The translations under genes were made by a program, and so were the position numbers. Shown here one piece after another: positions 1 to 6,581 of a stretch of DNA of 6,881 bases. Each line of letters starts with the position of its first letter. The first letter of the stretch is position 1. The stretch spans positions 1 to 6,881 of the forward strand of contig DAHVRG010000141.1 of the NCBI GenBank assembly GCA_027322565.1, in the 5' to 3' direction. Under the pieces are notes generated by a model that saw only the letters and a list, made by a program, of their open reading frames with translations, did no database searches and was not told where the DNA came from. The DNA comes from Georgenia sp. (lineage in GTDB: Bacteria > Actinomycetota > Actinomycetes > Actinomycetales > Actinomycetaceae).

Positions 1-1
1 C

Positions 2-412
2 GGCGGCAGCTACGAGCTCTGGCTCGCCGCCGACGACGCCCTCCTCGGCGCCGTGACGGTGGACGGCGAGGGCGAGGGCTCGGTCGAGGTGGCCATCGCC
101 GAGGGCCAGGCCACCGGCGACTACCGGCTCGAGGCCCGGTCCCCGGCCGGGACGGTCGTCGCGACGGCCCCGATGACGGTGCTCACCGCAGCGGACGGAC
201 CGACTCCCCCGCCGGTGCCGGGGGACGGTGACACACCCCCGGGAGCGGGCGACGGCACCCCGCCCCCGGACGCCTCCGGTCCCGACGGCGCCGAGCCTGC
301 GGACCGTCTGCCGTCCACCGGCGCGACGCCGCTCGCGGCCGGTGCCGTGGCCACCCTCCTCGCTGCCGCGGGCGCCCTGCTCGCCGGCCGCCGCAGGAGC
401 GCGCGCCGCTGA
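2..412 (+). CDS. C-terminal end of an LPXTG-type sortase-anchored surface protein (5' partial)
   Basis: The gene enters from the left edge; 136 residues are visible in a frame open from position 2. The first ~65 visible residues (starting GGSYELWLAADD) are rich in alternating hydrophobic and acidic residues, like a small beta-sandwich or Ig-like domain of extracellular actinobacterial proteins. Residues ~66-102 are a Pro/Gly/Asp-rich, probably wall-spanning linker. Then come LPSTG (nt 308-322), a ~22-residue Ala/Leu hydrophobic span and the basic tail RRRSARR. LPXTG, hydrophobic span and positive tail together form the classic cell-wall sorting signal: sortase cleaves between Thr and Gly and links the protein to peptidoglycan. 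The function of the exported part is unknown because most of it lies outside the window. A GTG at 53 is in frame but is not a believable start, since coding character continues upstream of it. The gene appears unrelated to the catabolic operon downstream and is separated from it by a hairpin. Confidence 0.88.
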   Translation, partial: GGSYELWLAADDALLGAVTVDGEGEGSVEVAIAEGQATGDYRLEARSPAGTVVATAPMTVLTAADGPTPPPVPGDGDTPPGAGDGTPPPDASGPDGAEPADRLPSTGATPLAAGAVATLLAAAGALLAGRRRSARR

Positions 413-425
413 GGTCGCCCCGCAC

Positions 426-464
426 GCCACGGCCCGGTCCCGCCCGTCGGGGCCGGGCCGTGGC
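426..464 (+). terminator. GC-rich hairpin, probable intrinsic terminator of the surface-protein gene
   Basis: A perfect 12-bp inverted repeat (426-437 GCCACGGCCCGG with 453-464 CCGGGCCGTGGC) encloses a 15-nt loop that can pair a little further. It starts 14 nt after the TGA at 410-412. No T-run follows, which is common for terminators in high-GC actinobacteria. It separates the surface-protein gene from the AT-rich promoter region of the next operon. Confidence 0.75.
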
Positions 465-495
465 ACGCCGCCACCACGAGGAGCCACCCTGATGG

Positions 496-508
496 TTGAC
501 AATGTCAA
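496..508. promoter_or_regulatory. Palindromic operator candidate TTGACA-A-TGTCAA
   Basis: This is a perfect 13-bp inverted repeat with 6-bp arms around one central base, lying directly over the putative -35 box. Short symmetric A/T-rich sites like this are typical targets of dimeric helix-turn-helix regulators such as the GntR or MarR families, which often control aromatic catabolism. The regulator family is an inference, and no regulator gene is present in the window. A second, weaker inverted pair, GATTG(522-526)/CAATC(534-538), lies just downstream. Confidence 0.5.
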
Positions 509-524
509 TTGGCTACTAAATGAT
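496..524 (+). promoter_or_regulatory. Probable promoter of the gentisate operon
   Basis: Positions 491-540 are about 62% A+T in a window that is otherwise extremely GC-rich. TTGACA at 496-501 is a perfect match to the -35 consensus. At 17-bp spacing the best -10 candidate is AATGAT (519-524), which matches four of six consensus bases, including A2 and T6. Transcription from here would leave a short 5' leader before the ATG at 567. The -35 box is also the left arm of a palindrome, so repressor binding would block it. The -10 assignment is weak; the AT-rich island is the firmer evidence. Confidence 0.55.
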
Positions 525-554
525 TGATAGCAGCAATCGATGATGTCGTCGAAC

Positions 555-560
555 AGGAGG
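555..560 (+). promoter_or_regulatory. Ribosome binding site that sets the dioxygenase start at 567
   Basis: AGGAGG lies 6 nt before ATG 567. The reading frame stays open upstream to ATGs at 540 and 543, but a start there would place this perfect Shine-Dalgarno sequence inside the coding region and would leave those upstream ATGs preceded only by the AT-rich promoter segment. The start at 567 is therefore preferred. Confidence 0.85.
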
Positions 561-566
561 ACTGCC

Positions 567-1685
567 ATGAGCACCGAGGCCAGCGCCGTCCAGCCGGGCC
601 AGCCGGAGCCGAGTCCCGAGCTCGACCGCCTCTACGCCGACTTCGAGCGCAACAGCACGGCTCCGCTGTGGACCCAGACCAACGACCTCATGCCGCTGGA
701 GCCGGCGCCGTCGGCGGTCCCGTTCGTCTGGAAGTGGTCCGAGCTGCTCGACATCGCCCAGCGGGCCGGCGAGCTGGTACCCGTCGGTCGCGGAGGAGAG
801 CGGCGGGCGATCGGGCTCGCCAACCCTGGTCTGGCCCCCACCGCCTACGCCACGCCCACGCTGTGGTGCGCCATCCAGTGGCTCGGTGGCCACGAGACCG
901 CCCCCGAGCACCGGCACGCCCAGAACGCCTTCCGCTTCGTCGTCGAGGGCGAGGGGGTGTGGACGGTCGTCAACGGCGACCCCGTGCGGATGAGCCGTGG
1001 GGACCTGCTCCTCACCCCCGGCTGGCACTTCCACGGGCACCACAACGACACCGACCGGCCGATGGCGTGGATCGACGGCCTCGACGTGCCCTTCGTGCAC
1101 GACATGGACTTCGGCTTCTTCGAGTTCGGCTCCGAGCGGGTCACCGACGAGGCCTCGCCGCCGTTCTCCCGCTCCGAGCGGCTGTGGTCCCACCCCGGTC
1201 TCACGCCGCTGTCGGCCCAGGAGCCCACGGTCTCCACCCCCATCGGCGCCTACCGCTGGGAGCACACCGACGCCGCCCTGCGCGAGCAGCTCGCGCTGGA
1301 GGACGAGGGCGAGCCGGCCACCGTCGAGCCGGGACACGCCGCGGTCAAGTACACGAACCCGACGACGGGTGGCGACGTCCTGCCCACGATCCGCTGCGAG
1401 TTCCACCGGCTCCGGCCGGGGACGCGCACAGCGGTCCGCCGCGAGGTCGGCTCCTCGGTGTGGCAGGTGTTCTCCGGCGCCGGGTCGGTGACCTTCGACG
1501 GCGAGCGCCGGGAGCTCGTCACCGGTGACCTCTTCGTCCTGCCCTCGTGGACCGCCTGGTCGCTCGAGGCGGACGGCGAGTTCGACCTCTTCCGGTTCAG
1601 CGACGCCCCGGTCGTCGAGCGTCTCCACTTCCAGCGCACCTACCTGCCGGAGGCGGGTCGGTTCCTGCCGGGCAGCCGGGGCTGA
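567..1685 (+). CDS. Gentisate 1,2-dioxygenase (bicupin, ring-cleaving)
   Basis: This 372-residue cytosolic non-heme Fe(II) dioxygenase is predicted to cleave gentisate (2,5-dihydroxybenzoate) with O2 to maleylpyruvate. The N-terminal cupin (residues ~100-170) carries HRHAQNAFRFVVEGEG with metal ligands H115 and H117. It then has RMSRGDLLLTPGWHFHGHHN, in which H156 is the probable third ligand, matching the family WxWHDH position. The C-terminal cupin (~280-345) keeps the fold (VFSGAGSVTFDGE, GDLFVLPSW) but has no HxH pair, as expected for this family where only the first cupin binds iron. Length is normal for the family (~340-380). Salicylate 1,2-dioxygenase and 1-hydroxy-2-naphthoate dioxygenase are close relatives and cannot be excluded from sequence alone. 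The next two genes encode the following two steps of the gentisate pathway, which supports gentisate as substrate. It is the first gene of the operon, and 37 nt separate it from the isomerase gene. Confidence 0.93.
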   Translation: MSTEASAVQPGQPEPSPELDRLYADFERNSTAPLWTQTNDLMPLEPAPSAVPFVWKWSELLDIAQRAGELVPVGRGGERRAIGLANPGLAPTAYATPTLWCAIQWLGGHETAPEHRHAQNAFRFVVEGEGVWTVVNGDPVRMSRGDLLLTPGWHFHGHHNDTDRPMAWIDGLDVPFVHDMDFGFFEFGSERVTDEASPPFSRSERLWSHPGLTPLSAQEPTVSTPIGAYRWEHTDAALREQLALEDEGEPATVEPGHAAVKYTNPTTGGDVLPTIRCEFHRLRPGTRTAVRREVGSSVWQVFSGAGSVTFDGERRELVTGDLFVLPSWTAWSLEADGEFDLFRFSDAPVVERLHFQRTYLPEAGRFLPGSRG

Positions 1686-1722
1686 GGCCGATGTCGCCCC
1701 GCACACCGACGAGGGCCATCTG

Positions 1723-2319
1723 ATGGTCGCACGGCACGACCTCGTCCGGGACCCGGAGGTACGGGCGGCGCTCCTCCTCGCCAGACGAGGGACCGCCTTC
1801 TTCTCGCGGGTCCTCGCCCAGCTGCCCGAGGCCGAGCTCGACGGACCCTCCCGGGTCCCCGGCTGGTCGCGGCGCCACGTCGTCGCCCACGTCGGGTACA
1901 ACGCACGCGCGCTCAGCCGGCTCGTCGAAGGTGTCCGCACGGGGGTCGCCGGCCGGATGTACGCCTCCCGCGCCGCGCGGGACCGGGAGATCGAGCTCGC
2001 CGCCACCCTCGGGAGTGCCGCGCTGCGCAACCTGCACGCCCACGCCGCCGTCCACCTCAGCGTCGAGTGGCGCGACCTGCCGGACGACAGGTGGCACACC
2101 CCCGTCCTCACGCCGGCCGGCGAGGTGCCGGTCGCCGAGACGGTCCGGATGCGTGCCCGCGAGGTCTGGCTCCACGCGGTGGACCTCGACAACGGTGCCC
2201 GTCCGCAGGACGTGCCGACCGAGGTCCGCGACGGGCTGCCGGAGCGGGCTTGGTGCGACGGCGCCGGGGACGGGCCGCACCTGCGTCCGACATCAGCCGA
2301 GAAGGGGAGAGACACGTGA
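1723..2319 (+). CDS. Mycothiol-dependent maleylpyruvate isomerase, short at the C-terminus
   Basis: The protein has 198 residues from ATG 1723, which is preceded by GAGGG at 1711-1715. It should isomerise maleylpyruvate to fumarylpyruvate using mycothiol as the thiol cofactor, the actinobacterial counterpart of the glutathione-dependent enzyme. It resembles the Corynebacterium glutamicum enzyme along its N-terminal DinB-like helical bundle: GWSRRHVVAHVGYNA, then MYASRAARDREIE, LRNLHAH, and REVWLHAVDLDNGA. The metal-binding triad (His52, Glu144, His148 in that enzyme) corresponds to H56, E147 and H151 here. The C. glutamicum protein is about 241 residues and has a further C-terminal alpha/beta domain. 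Here the match fades after GAGDGPHLRPTS (residues ~179-191) and the protein stops, so about 45-60 residues of that domain are missing. The stop codon overlaps the next start (GTGA, 2316-2319), leaving no room for a frameshifted remainder. It may be active, weakened or dead; the metal site itself looks complete. Confidence 0.88.
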   Translation: MVARHDLVRDPEVRAALLLARRGTAFFSRVLAQLPEAELDGPSRVPGWSRRHVVAHVGYNARALSRLVEGVRTGVAGRMYASRAARDREIELAATLGSAALRNLHAHAAVHLSVEWRDLPDDRWHTPVLTPAGEVPVAETVRMRAREVWLHAVDLDNGARPQDVPTEVRDGLPERAWCDGAGDGPHLRPTSAEKGRDT

Positions 2320-3194
2320 AGATCGCCGTGTTCGACGGTGACCGCCTGGGGTTGGTCGAGGGTGAGGAGGTCGTCGACATCACGGGCACGCTCGACCTGC
2401 GCCCGGGGCGCGGTGGGCCGCTGCTCGCCTTCCTCGACGCGGGCGGGACGTCCGCCGACCTCGCCGCGCTCGACACCACCGCCCTGCCCCGCAGGCCGCT
2501 CGCCGGCGTCCGGCTCGAGGCACCCCTCCGCCGGCCCGGGAAGGTGGTCGGCGCACCGGTGAACTACGTCGACCACCAGCTCGAGATGGACGAGCAGCGG
2601 ACCATCGCCGAGTACGGCGTCTTCCTCAAGGCCCCGAGCTCGGTGAGCGGTCCCGGCGAGGCGGTGCGCCTGCCCTACACGGACCGTCGCACCGACCACG
2701 AGGGTGAGCTCGGCATCGTCATCGGCTCCTTCGCCGCGGACGTCGGCGTCGCCGAGGCCCTGGACCACGTCCTCGGCTACGTGCCCGTCCTCGACATCAC
2801 CGTGCGCTCGACCGAGGACCGGTCCACCCGCAAGTCCTTCCGCACCTTCACCCCGCTCGGCCCGTGGGTCACCACCGCCGAGGAGGTCGGCGACGCGGAC
2901 GCGCTCGAGCTGCGCTGCTCGGTCAACGGCACGCTCCGCCAGCACGCCAGCACCGCCGACCTCATCTACTCGGTGGCCGAGCTCGTCAGCTACGCGAGCC
3001 ACGTCATGGACCTCGAGCCCGGTGACGTCATCGCCACCGGCACCCCGGCCGGTGTCGGGCCCCTCGCCGACGGTGACGAGCTCACCCTGGAGATCGAGCG
3101 GCTCGGCCGGCTCACCGTCCCGGTCACCGCCGCCGGCGCCGTGCCCTACGCCCGACGTCCGGTCCCCGCCGGCCTCACCCGCACGGAGGGCTGA
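2316..3194 (+). CDS. Fumarylacetoacetate hydrolase family protein, probable fumarylpyruvate hydrolase
   Basis: The protein has 292 residues and starts at GTG 2316, which overlaps the isomerase stop by 4 nt, with a GAAGGGGAG ribosome site at 2301-2309. It is predicted to hydrolyse fumarylpyruvate to fumarate and pyruvate, the last step of the gentisate pathway. An N-terminal ~70-residue domain (KIAVFDGDRLGLVEG) is followed by the FAH catalytic fold. Visible motifs are GAPVNYVDHQLEM (80-91, likely catalytic His H87), DHEGELGIVIG (127-137) and GYVPVLDITVRS (154-165), which supply the divalent-metal ligands E129, E131 and D160. RKSFRTFTPLGPW (172-184) and MDLEPGDVIATGTPAGVG (231-248) are strongly conserved in this family. 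Length is usual for the two-domain form. FAH enzymes also include isomerases, decarboxylases and acylpyruvases, so the exact substrate is inferred from the two preceding genes. Confidence in the family is very high; in the substrate, high. Confidence 0.92.
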   Translation: MKIAVFDGDRLGLVEGEEVVDITGTLDLRPGRGGPLLAFLDAGGTSADLAALDTTALPRRPLAGVRLEAPLRRPGKVVGAPVNYVDHQLEMDEQRTIAEYGVFLKAPSSVSGPGEAVRLPYTDRRTDHEGELGIVIGSFAADVGVAEALDHVLGYVPVLDITVRSTEDRSTRKSFRTFTPLGPWVTTAEEVGDADALELRCSVNGTLRQHASTADLIYSVAELVSYASHVMDLEPGDVIATGTPAGVGPLADGDELTLEIERLGRLTVPVTAAGAVPYARRPVPAGLTRTEG

Positions 3195-3197
3195 GCG

Positions 3198-5264
3198 ATG
3201 CCGCTGACCCCGCTGTTCCGGCCGCGGGCCATCGCCGTCGTCGGCGCCTCGACCGCCCCCGAGAAGGCCGGGCACGCGATGATGCAGGCGCTCGTCGACT
3301 TCCCCGGACCGCTCTACCCCGTCAACCCGAAGGCGGCCGCGGCCGGCGAGTCCGTCCTGGGCCGGCCGGCGATCGCACGCCCGGCCGACGCGGACGCGCC
3401 GGTGGACCTCGCCGTGCTCGTCGTCCCGCCGCAGGCGGTGCCCGGGGCGCTGGCCGACTGCGGCGCGGCCGGGGTCCGTGCCGCGGTCGTGTGCGCCGGA
3501 GGCTTCGCCGAGAGCGGGGAGGCGGGCGCGGACCTCCAGGAGGAGGTCGCCTCGGTCGCGCGGGCCCACGGCATCCGCCTGCTCGGCCCCAACACATCGG
3601 GTTTCGTCGACCCGGCGGGTCGCATCTGCGCGAACTTCATGCCCGCCGTGCGCACCCTCGAGCCCGGGTCGGTGGCCGTCCTCGCCCAGAGCGGCGGCGT
3701 CAACCTCGCGCTGGGCTTCCTGCTCCAGCAGGCCGGGGTGGGGCTGCGGCTCGGTGTCGGGCTCGGCAACGCCGTCGACGTCGGGTTCGCCGACGTCCTC
3801 GACCACCTCGCCGCCGACGACGGCACGACAGCCGTCGCCCTGCACGTCGAGGGCGTGGCCGACGGGCCGGCACTCATGGCCGCCGTGCGCCGGGTGACCG
3901 AGCGCAAGCCGGTGGTCGCCCTCAAGGTCGGGCGCAGCGACGTCGGCGACTTCGCCCAGTCGCACACCGGAGCGCTCACCGGCTCCTACGAGCTGACCCG
4001 CGCCGCCCTCGCGCAGTCCGGCGCGGTGCTCGTCGACACCCCGGGCGAGCTCGTCGACGCCCTGAGCGTGCTCAGCCGCACCCGGCTCCCCGCCTCCGCC
4101 GACCCGGGCGTGGGCGTGATCACCGGCCAGGCCGGCCCGGGCCTCATCATCGCCGACACACTCGCCTCCGCCGGTGTCCGAATGCCCGGCCTCAGCGCAG
4201 CGAGCAGGGCCCGCCTCGGCGACCTCCTTCCCCCGCTGACCTACCAGAGCAACCCGGTGGACACCGGCCGCCCCGGCCCGACCTTCCCGGACGTCGTCGC
4301 CACCGTGGCCGCGGACCCGCAGATCGACGTCCTCGGCGTCTACGCCCTCGACGAACCCGGCGCGCTCGACCCCGCGGCCGCGCTCGACGCCGCCGCCGGC
4401 CGGGTCGTCTTCGCCTCCGGCGGGCCGGCCGAGGACCTCGCCGCCCGCCGGGCGGACCTCGCGGCCCGCGGGATCGCCCTGCTCGACGCCCCCGACCGGC
4501 TGGCCCGCGGCCTCGTCGCGCTGGTCGCCGACGCACGTGCCCGCCACGCGCGGGACGAGGAGGGGGTCGCGGAGCACGTCACCGGGTCGCGGACGCTCGG
4601 CCGCACCCTCGACGAGGACGCGGCGAAGTCGCTCTTCGAGACCTTCGGCGTGCGCGCCGGGGTGCGGCGGGTGGCCGCGAGCCACGCCGAGGCCCACCGG
4701 GCGCTCGCCGAGCTCAGCGGACCCGCCGTGGTCAAGATCCTCGACGCCGAGGTGCTGCACAAGTCCGACGTGGGCGGTGTGCACGTCGGGGTCAGGAGCG
4801 CGGAGGACCTGGACGCGGCGCTGCGGGCCATCGACGCGGTCCCGGGCGCGGAGCCGCGCCGCTACCTGCTCGAGGAGCAGGCGCCCGACGGCGTCGAGCT
4901 GCTCGTCGGCGGTCTGCGGGACCCCGTGTTCGGTCCGGTCGTCGTGCTCGGCCTGGGCGGCGTCGACGTCGAGCTCGCGGGGTCGGTCGCCACCCGCGTC
5001 GCGCCAGTCACCCCGGCGGCCGCGCGGGCGATGGTCCGGGCACTGCCGGCCCCGCTCCTCACCGGGCACCGGGGGCAGCCCCCGGTGGACGTCGACGCGC
5101 TCGCCTCCGTCATCACCGCCGTCGGCGAGGTCCTCACGAGCTACGGCGACGTCACCGAGATCGACCTCAACCCAGTCCGCATGACCGCCGCGGGGCCGGT
5201 GCTCCTCGACGCGCTGGTCGTCGCCCAACCCACGAAGGTAGGAACTGCCGTTGCACACCCATGA
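3198..5264 (+). CDS. ADP-forming acyl-CoA synthetase (acetate--CoA ligase family), single-chain
   Basis: This 688-residue protein starts at ATG 3198, 3 nt after the previous stop, with GGAGGG at 3185-3190. The family couples carboxylate + CoA + ATP to acyl-CoA + ADP + Pi through a phosphohistidine. Domains in order: Rossmann CoA-binding domain (~5-130; FRPRAIAVVGAS); succinyl-CoA-synthetase-like domains (~145-440) with LGPNTSGF (129-136), LAQSGGVN (162-169) and the phosphorylated histidine in AQSHTGAL (H256); and a C-terminal ATP-grasp domain (~465-680) with VVKILDAEVLHKSDVGGV (K513; H521 may be the second phospho-carrier), EEQAPDGVELLVGG and EIDLNPV. All core residues look intact, so the enzyme should be active. 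The substrate is unknown. The superfamily includes acetate and other short-acyl enzymes, but also FerA of Sphingobium SYK-6, which activates ferulate, so an aromatic substrate has precedent. None of the three lower gentisate steps needs a CoA ligase. Its position between the hydrolase and the monooxygenase suggests it activates the aromatic substrate or handles a side-chain acid. Confidence 0.92.
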   Translation: MPLTPLFRPRAIAVVGASTAPEKAGHAMMQALVDFPGPLYPVNPKAAAAGESVLGRPAIARPADADAPVDLAVLVVPPQAVPGALADCGAAGVRAAVVCAGGFAESGEAGADLQEEVASVARAHGIRLLGPNTSGFVDPAGRICANFMPAVRTLEPGSVAVLAQSGGVNLALGFLLQQAGVGLRLGVGLGNAVDVGFADVLDHLAADDGTTAVALHVEGVADGPALMAAVRRVTERKPVVALKVGRSDVGDFAQSHTGALTGSYELTRAALAQSGAVLVDTPGELVDALSVLSRTRLPASADPGVGVITGQAGPGLIIADTLASAGVRMPGLSAASRARLGDLLPPLTYQSNPVDTGRPGPTFPDVVATVAADPQIDVLGVYALDEPGALDPAAALDAAAGRVVFASGGPAEDLAARRADLAARGIALLDAPDRLARGLVALVADARARHARDEEGVAEHVTGSRTLGRTLDEDAAKSLFETFGVRAGVRRVAASHAEAHRALAELSGPAVVKILDAEVLHKSDVGGVHVGVRSAEDLDAALRAIDAVPGAEPRRYLLEEQAPDGVELLVGGLRDPVFGPVVVLGLGGVDVELAGSVATRVAPVTPAAARAMVRALPAPLLTGHRGQPPVDVDALASVITAVGEVLTSYGDVTEIDLNPVRMTAAGPVLLDALVVAQPTKVGTAVAHP

Positions 5265-6462
5265 CGTCCTCGTCGTCGGCGCCGGTCCCGTCGGGATGAC
5301 CGCAGCCCTTGCCCTGCGCTCGGTCGGCCTGCCGGTCACCGTGCTCGAGGCCGGGCCCGAGGGGCGCCCGCGACCGGGCAGCCGCGCGATCTTCACCCAC
5401 AGCGCCACCCTCACCGTGCTCGACCGGATCCACCCCTGCCTCGGCGAGCGGATGGCCGCCTTCGGGACCTACTGGAACACCCAGCGCACGCTCGTCGGCG
5501 ACAAGGAGGTCTACCGCAAGACCTACCCCGACCCCGAGCCGGGCACCTACCCCCACTTCACCTCCCTGCCGCAGGTCCACATCGAGCGGATCCTCGCCGA
5601 GGCCTGCCGGGAGGTCGGGGTCGAGTTCGCCTGGGAGCAGGAGGTCGACGCGGTCACCACCGACGCCGACGGCGTGACGATCTCGACCACCGGCGGTGAC
5701 ACCTGGCGGGCGAGGTACGTCGTCGGGGCCGACGGCTCCCGCTCCGTGGTCCGGCGGGAGATCGGTGCTCGGATGGAGGGGGCGCGGGACGACGGCTGGT
5801 ACGTCGTCGTCGATCTCGAGGACGACCCGGACACCCCGCTGCCGGTCGAGCGCACGTTCTGGTATGCCCATCCCGCGACCGAGGGACGCAACGTCCTCCT
5901 CGTGCCATTCCAGGGCGGCTGGCGGCTCGACCTCCAGCTCCACGACGACGACGACCCGGAGCAGATGGGCAGCCCGGAGGGCGTGCGGGCGTGGGTCGGT
6001 CAGGTGCTGCCGGCCGGCTACGCCGACCGGATCACGTGGATCTCCACCTACCAGTTCATGCAGCTCGTCGCGCACGACTTCGCCGACCCGCACCGGCGGG
6101 TGCTGCTCGTCGGGGAGGCGGCACACCTCTTCGCCCCGTTCGGCGCACGCGGGCTGAACTCCGGCGTGCCCGACGCCGAGCAGGCCGCCTGGGCCGTCGC
6201 GCTGGCCCTGGGCGGGACCCACCCGGCGGTCGGCGTCGCGGCCGTGGAGGCGTTCACCGGGAACCGGCGCGCAGCCGCGCTCTTCAACAAGGAGGCCGCC
6301 GGGGAGGCGCTGGCGCACCTGCGTCCCGACGCCGAGCGGAGGGAGCGGATCCGCGCGGCCGCAGAGGCGGCGCCGGGGGATGCGGCAGCCGGGGTCTGGC
6401 TGGAGAAGGCGCCCTACGGCCCGCGGGGTGTGCCCAGCGCGCACACGGTGTACCGCTACTGA
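5251..6462 (+). CDS. FAD-dependent aromatic monooxygenase (PHBH-type, group A flavoprotein hydroxylase)
   Basis: This 403-residue protein is predicted to hydroxylate an aromatic ring with NAD(P)H and O2. The start is TTG 5251, overlapping the upstream gene by 14 nt; AAGGTAGGA lies at 5235-5243, and the FAD-binding strand begins at residue 5, so no other start fits. Motifs: DVLVVGAGPVGM (GxGxxG dinucleotide fold, 10-15), E33 at the end of the second strand, the early R45 region (RPGSRAI), VGADGSRSVVR (DG motif, D161-G162), and VLLVGEAAHLFAPFGARGLNSGVPDA (second FAD-binding motif split as VLLVGEAAH, 284-292, then APFGARGLNSG). The last motif has GE where most relatives have GD. Length is close to p-hydroxybenzoate hydroxylase (~394); the C-terminal thioredoxin-like domain of phenol hydroxylase and MhpA-type enzymes is absent. 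The N-terminus (GAGPVGM) resembles the MhpA/PheA-like branch rather than the salicylate or 3-hydroxybenzoate hydroxylases. Operon context suggests it forms gentisate or its CoA thioester; substrate and regiochemistry are unproven. Confidence 0.9.
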   Translation: MHTHDVLVVGAGPVGMTAALALRSVGLPVTVLEAGPEGRPRPGSRAIFTHSATLTVLDRIHPCLGERMAAFGTYWNTQRTLVGDKEVYRKTYPDPEPGTYPHFTSLPQVHIERILAEACREVGVEFAWEQEVDAVTTDADGVTISTTGGDTWRARYVVGADGSRSVVRREIGARMEGARDDGWYVVVDLEDDPDTPLPVERTFWYAHPATEGRNVLLVPFQGGWRLDLQLHDDDDPEQMGSPEGVRAWVGQVLPAGYADRITWISTYQFMQLVAHDFADPHRRVLLVGEAAHLFAPFGARGLNSGVPDAEQAAWAVALALGGTHPAVGVAAVEAFTGNRRAAALFNKEAAGEALAHLRPDAERRERIRAAAEAAPGDAAAGVWLEKAPYGPRGVPSAHTVYRY

Positions 6463-6490
6463 GCGACCACCGTCGTGATGATCGCAACTA

Positions 6491-6519
6491 TTGACAAACA
6501 TAATCATTGGCCAGACGAT
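6491..6519 (+). promoter_or_regulatory. Possible promoter of the substrate-binding protein gene
   Basis: The 119-nt gap after the monooxygenase contains a second AT-rich island (6481-6510, about 67% A+T) with a consensus TTGACA at 6491-6496. At 17-bp spacing the -10 candidate GACGAT (6514-6519) is poor. CATAAT at 6499-6504 is a better -10 match, but its upstream -35 would be weak. No clear terminator hairpin precedes it, so the transporter gene may be transcribed both by read-through and from its own promoter. Confidence 0.4.
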
Positions 6520-6581
6520 GGGCATGGCGGCACTGGCGCCGGAGCCGGGCCGCAGGATCTCAGCGAGGAGAGGACACCGGG

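Noticed and set aside
228..527. A 99-codon + strand open frame running from the surface-protein gene across the hairpin
   Set aside because: It overlaps the LPSTG gene in another frame, crosses the terminator hairpin, and has a Pro/Arg-rich sequence without domain or ribosome site.
524..1528. Long + strand open frames inside the dioxygenase and ligase genes (also 3491-5299)
   Set aside because: They are out-of-frame shadows with Arg/Pro/Ala-rich translations and no conserved motifs, while the dioxygenase and ligase frames carry full catalytic motifs.
1682..1722. Possible earlier start or extra small gene between the dioxygenase and isomerase
   Set aside because: ATG 1691 is in a different frame from the isomerase, and no in-frame ATG, GTG or TTG lies between the dioxygenase stop and ATG 1723, which has its own GAGGG site.
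516..5414. A 1632-codon open frame on the minus strand spanning four and a half genes
   Set aside because: It is antisense to well-recognised enzymes, its translation is low-complexity Arg/Gly/Asp-rich with no domain, and it crosses gene junctions where the sense frame changes. Very high GC removes stop codons from the antisense frames.
6518..6581. ATGs at 6518 and 6524 as starts of the lipoprotein or of a leader peptide
   Set aside because: Both are out of frame with the lipoprotein and lack a convincing ribosome site; ATG 6582 has GAGGAGAGG and gives a textbook lipoprotein signal peptide.
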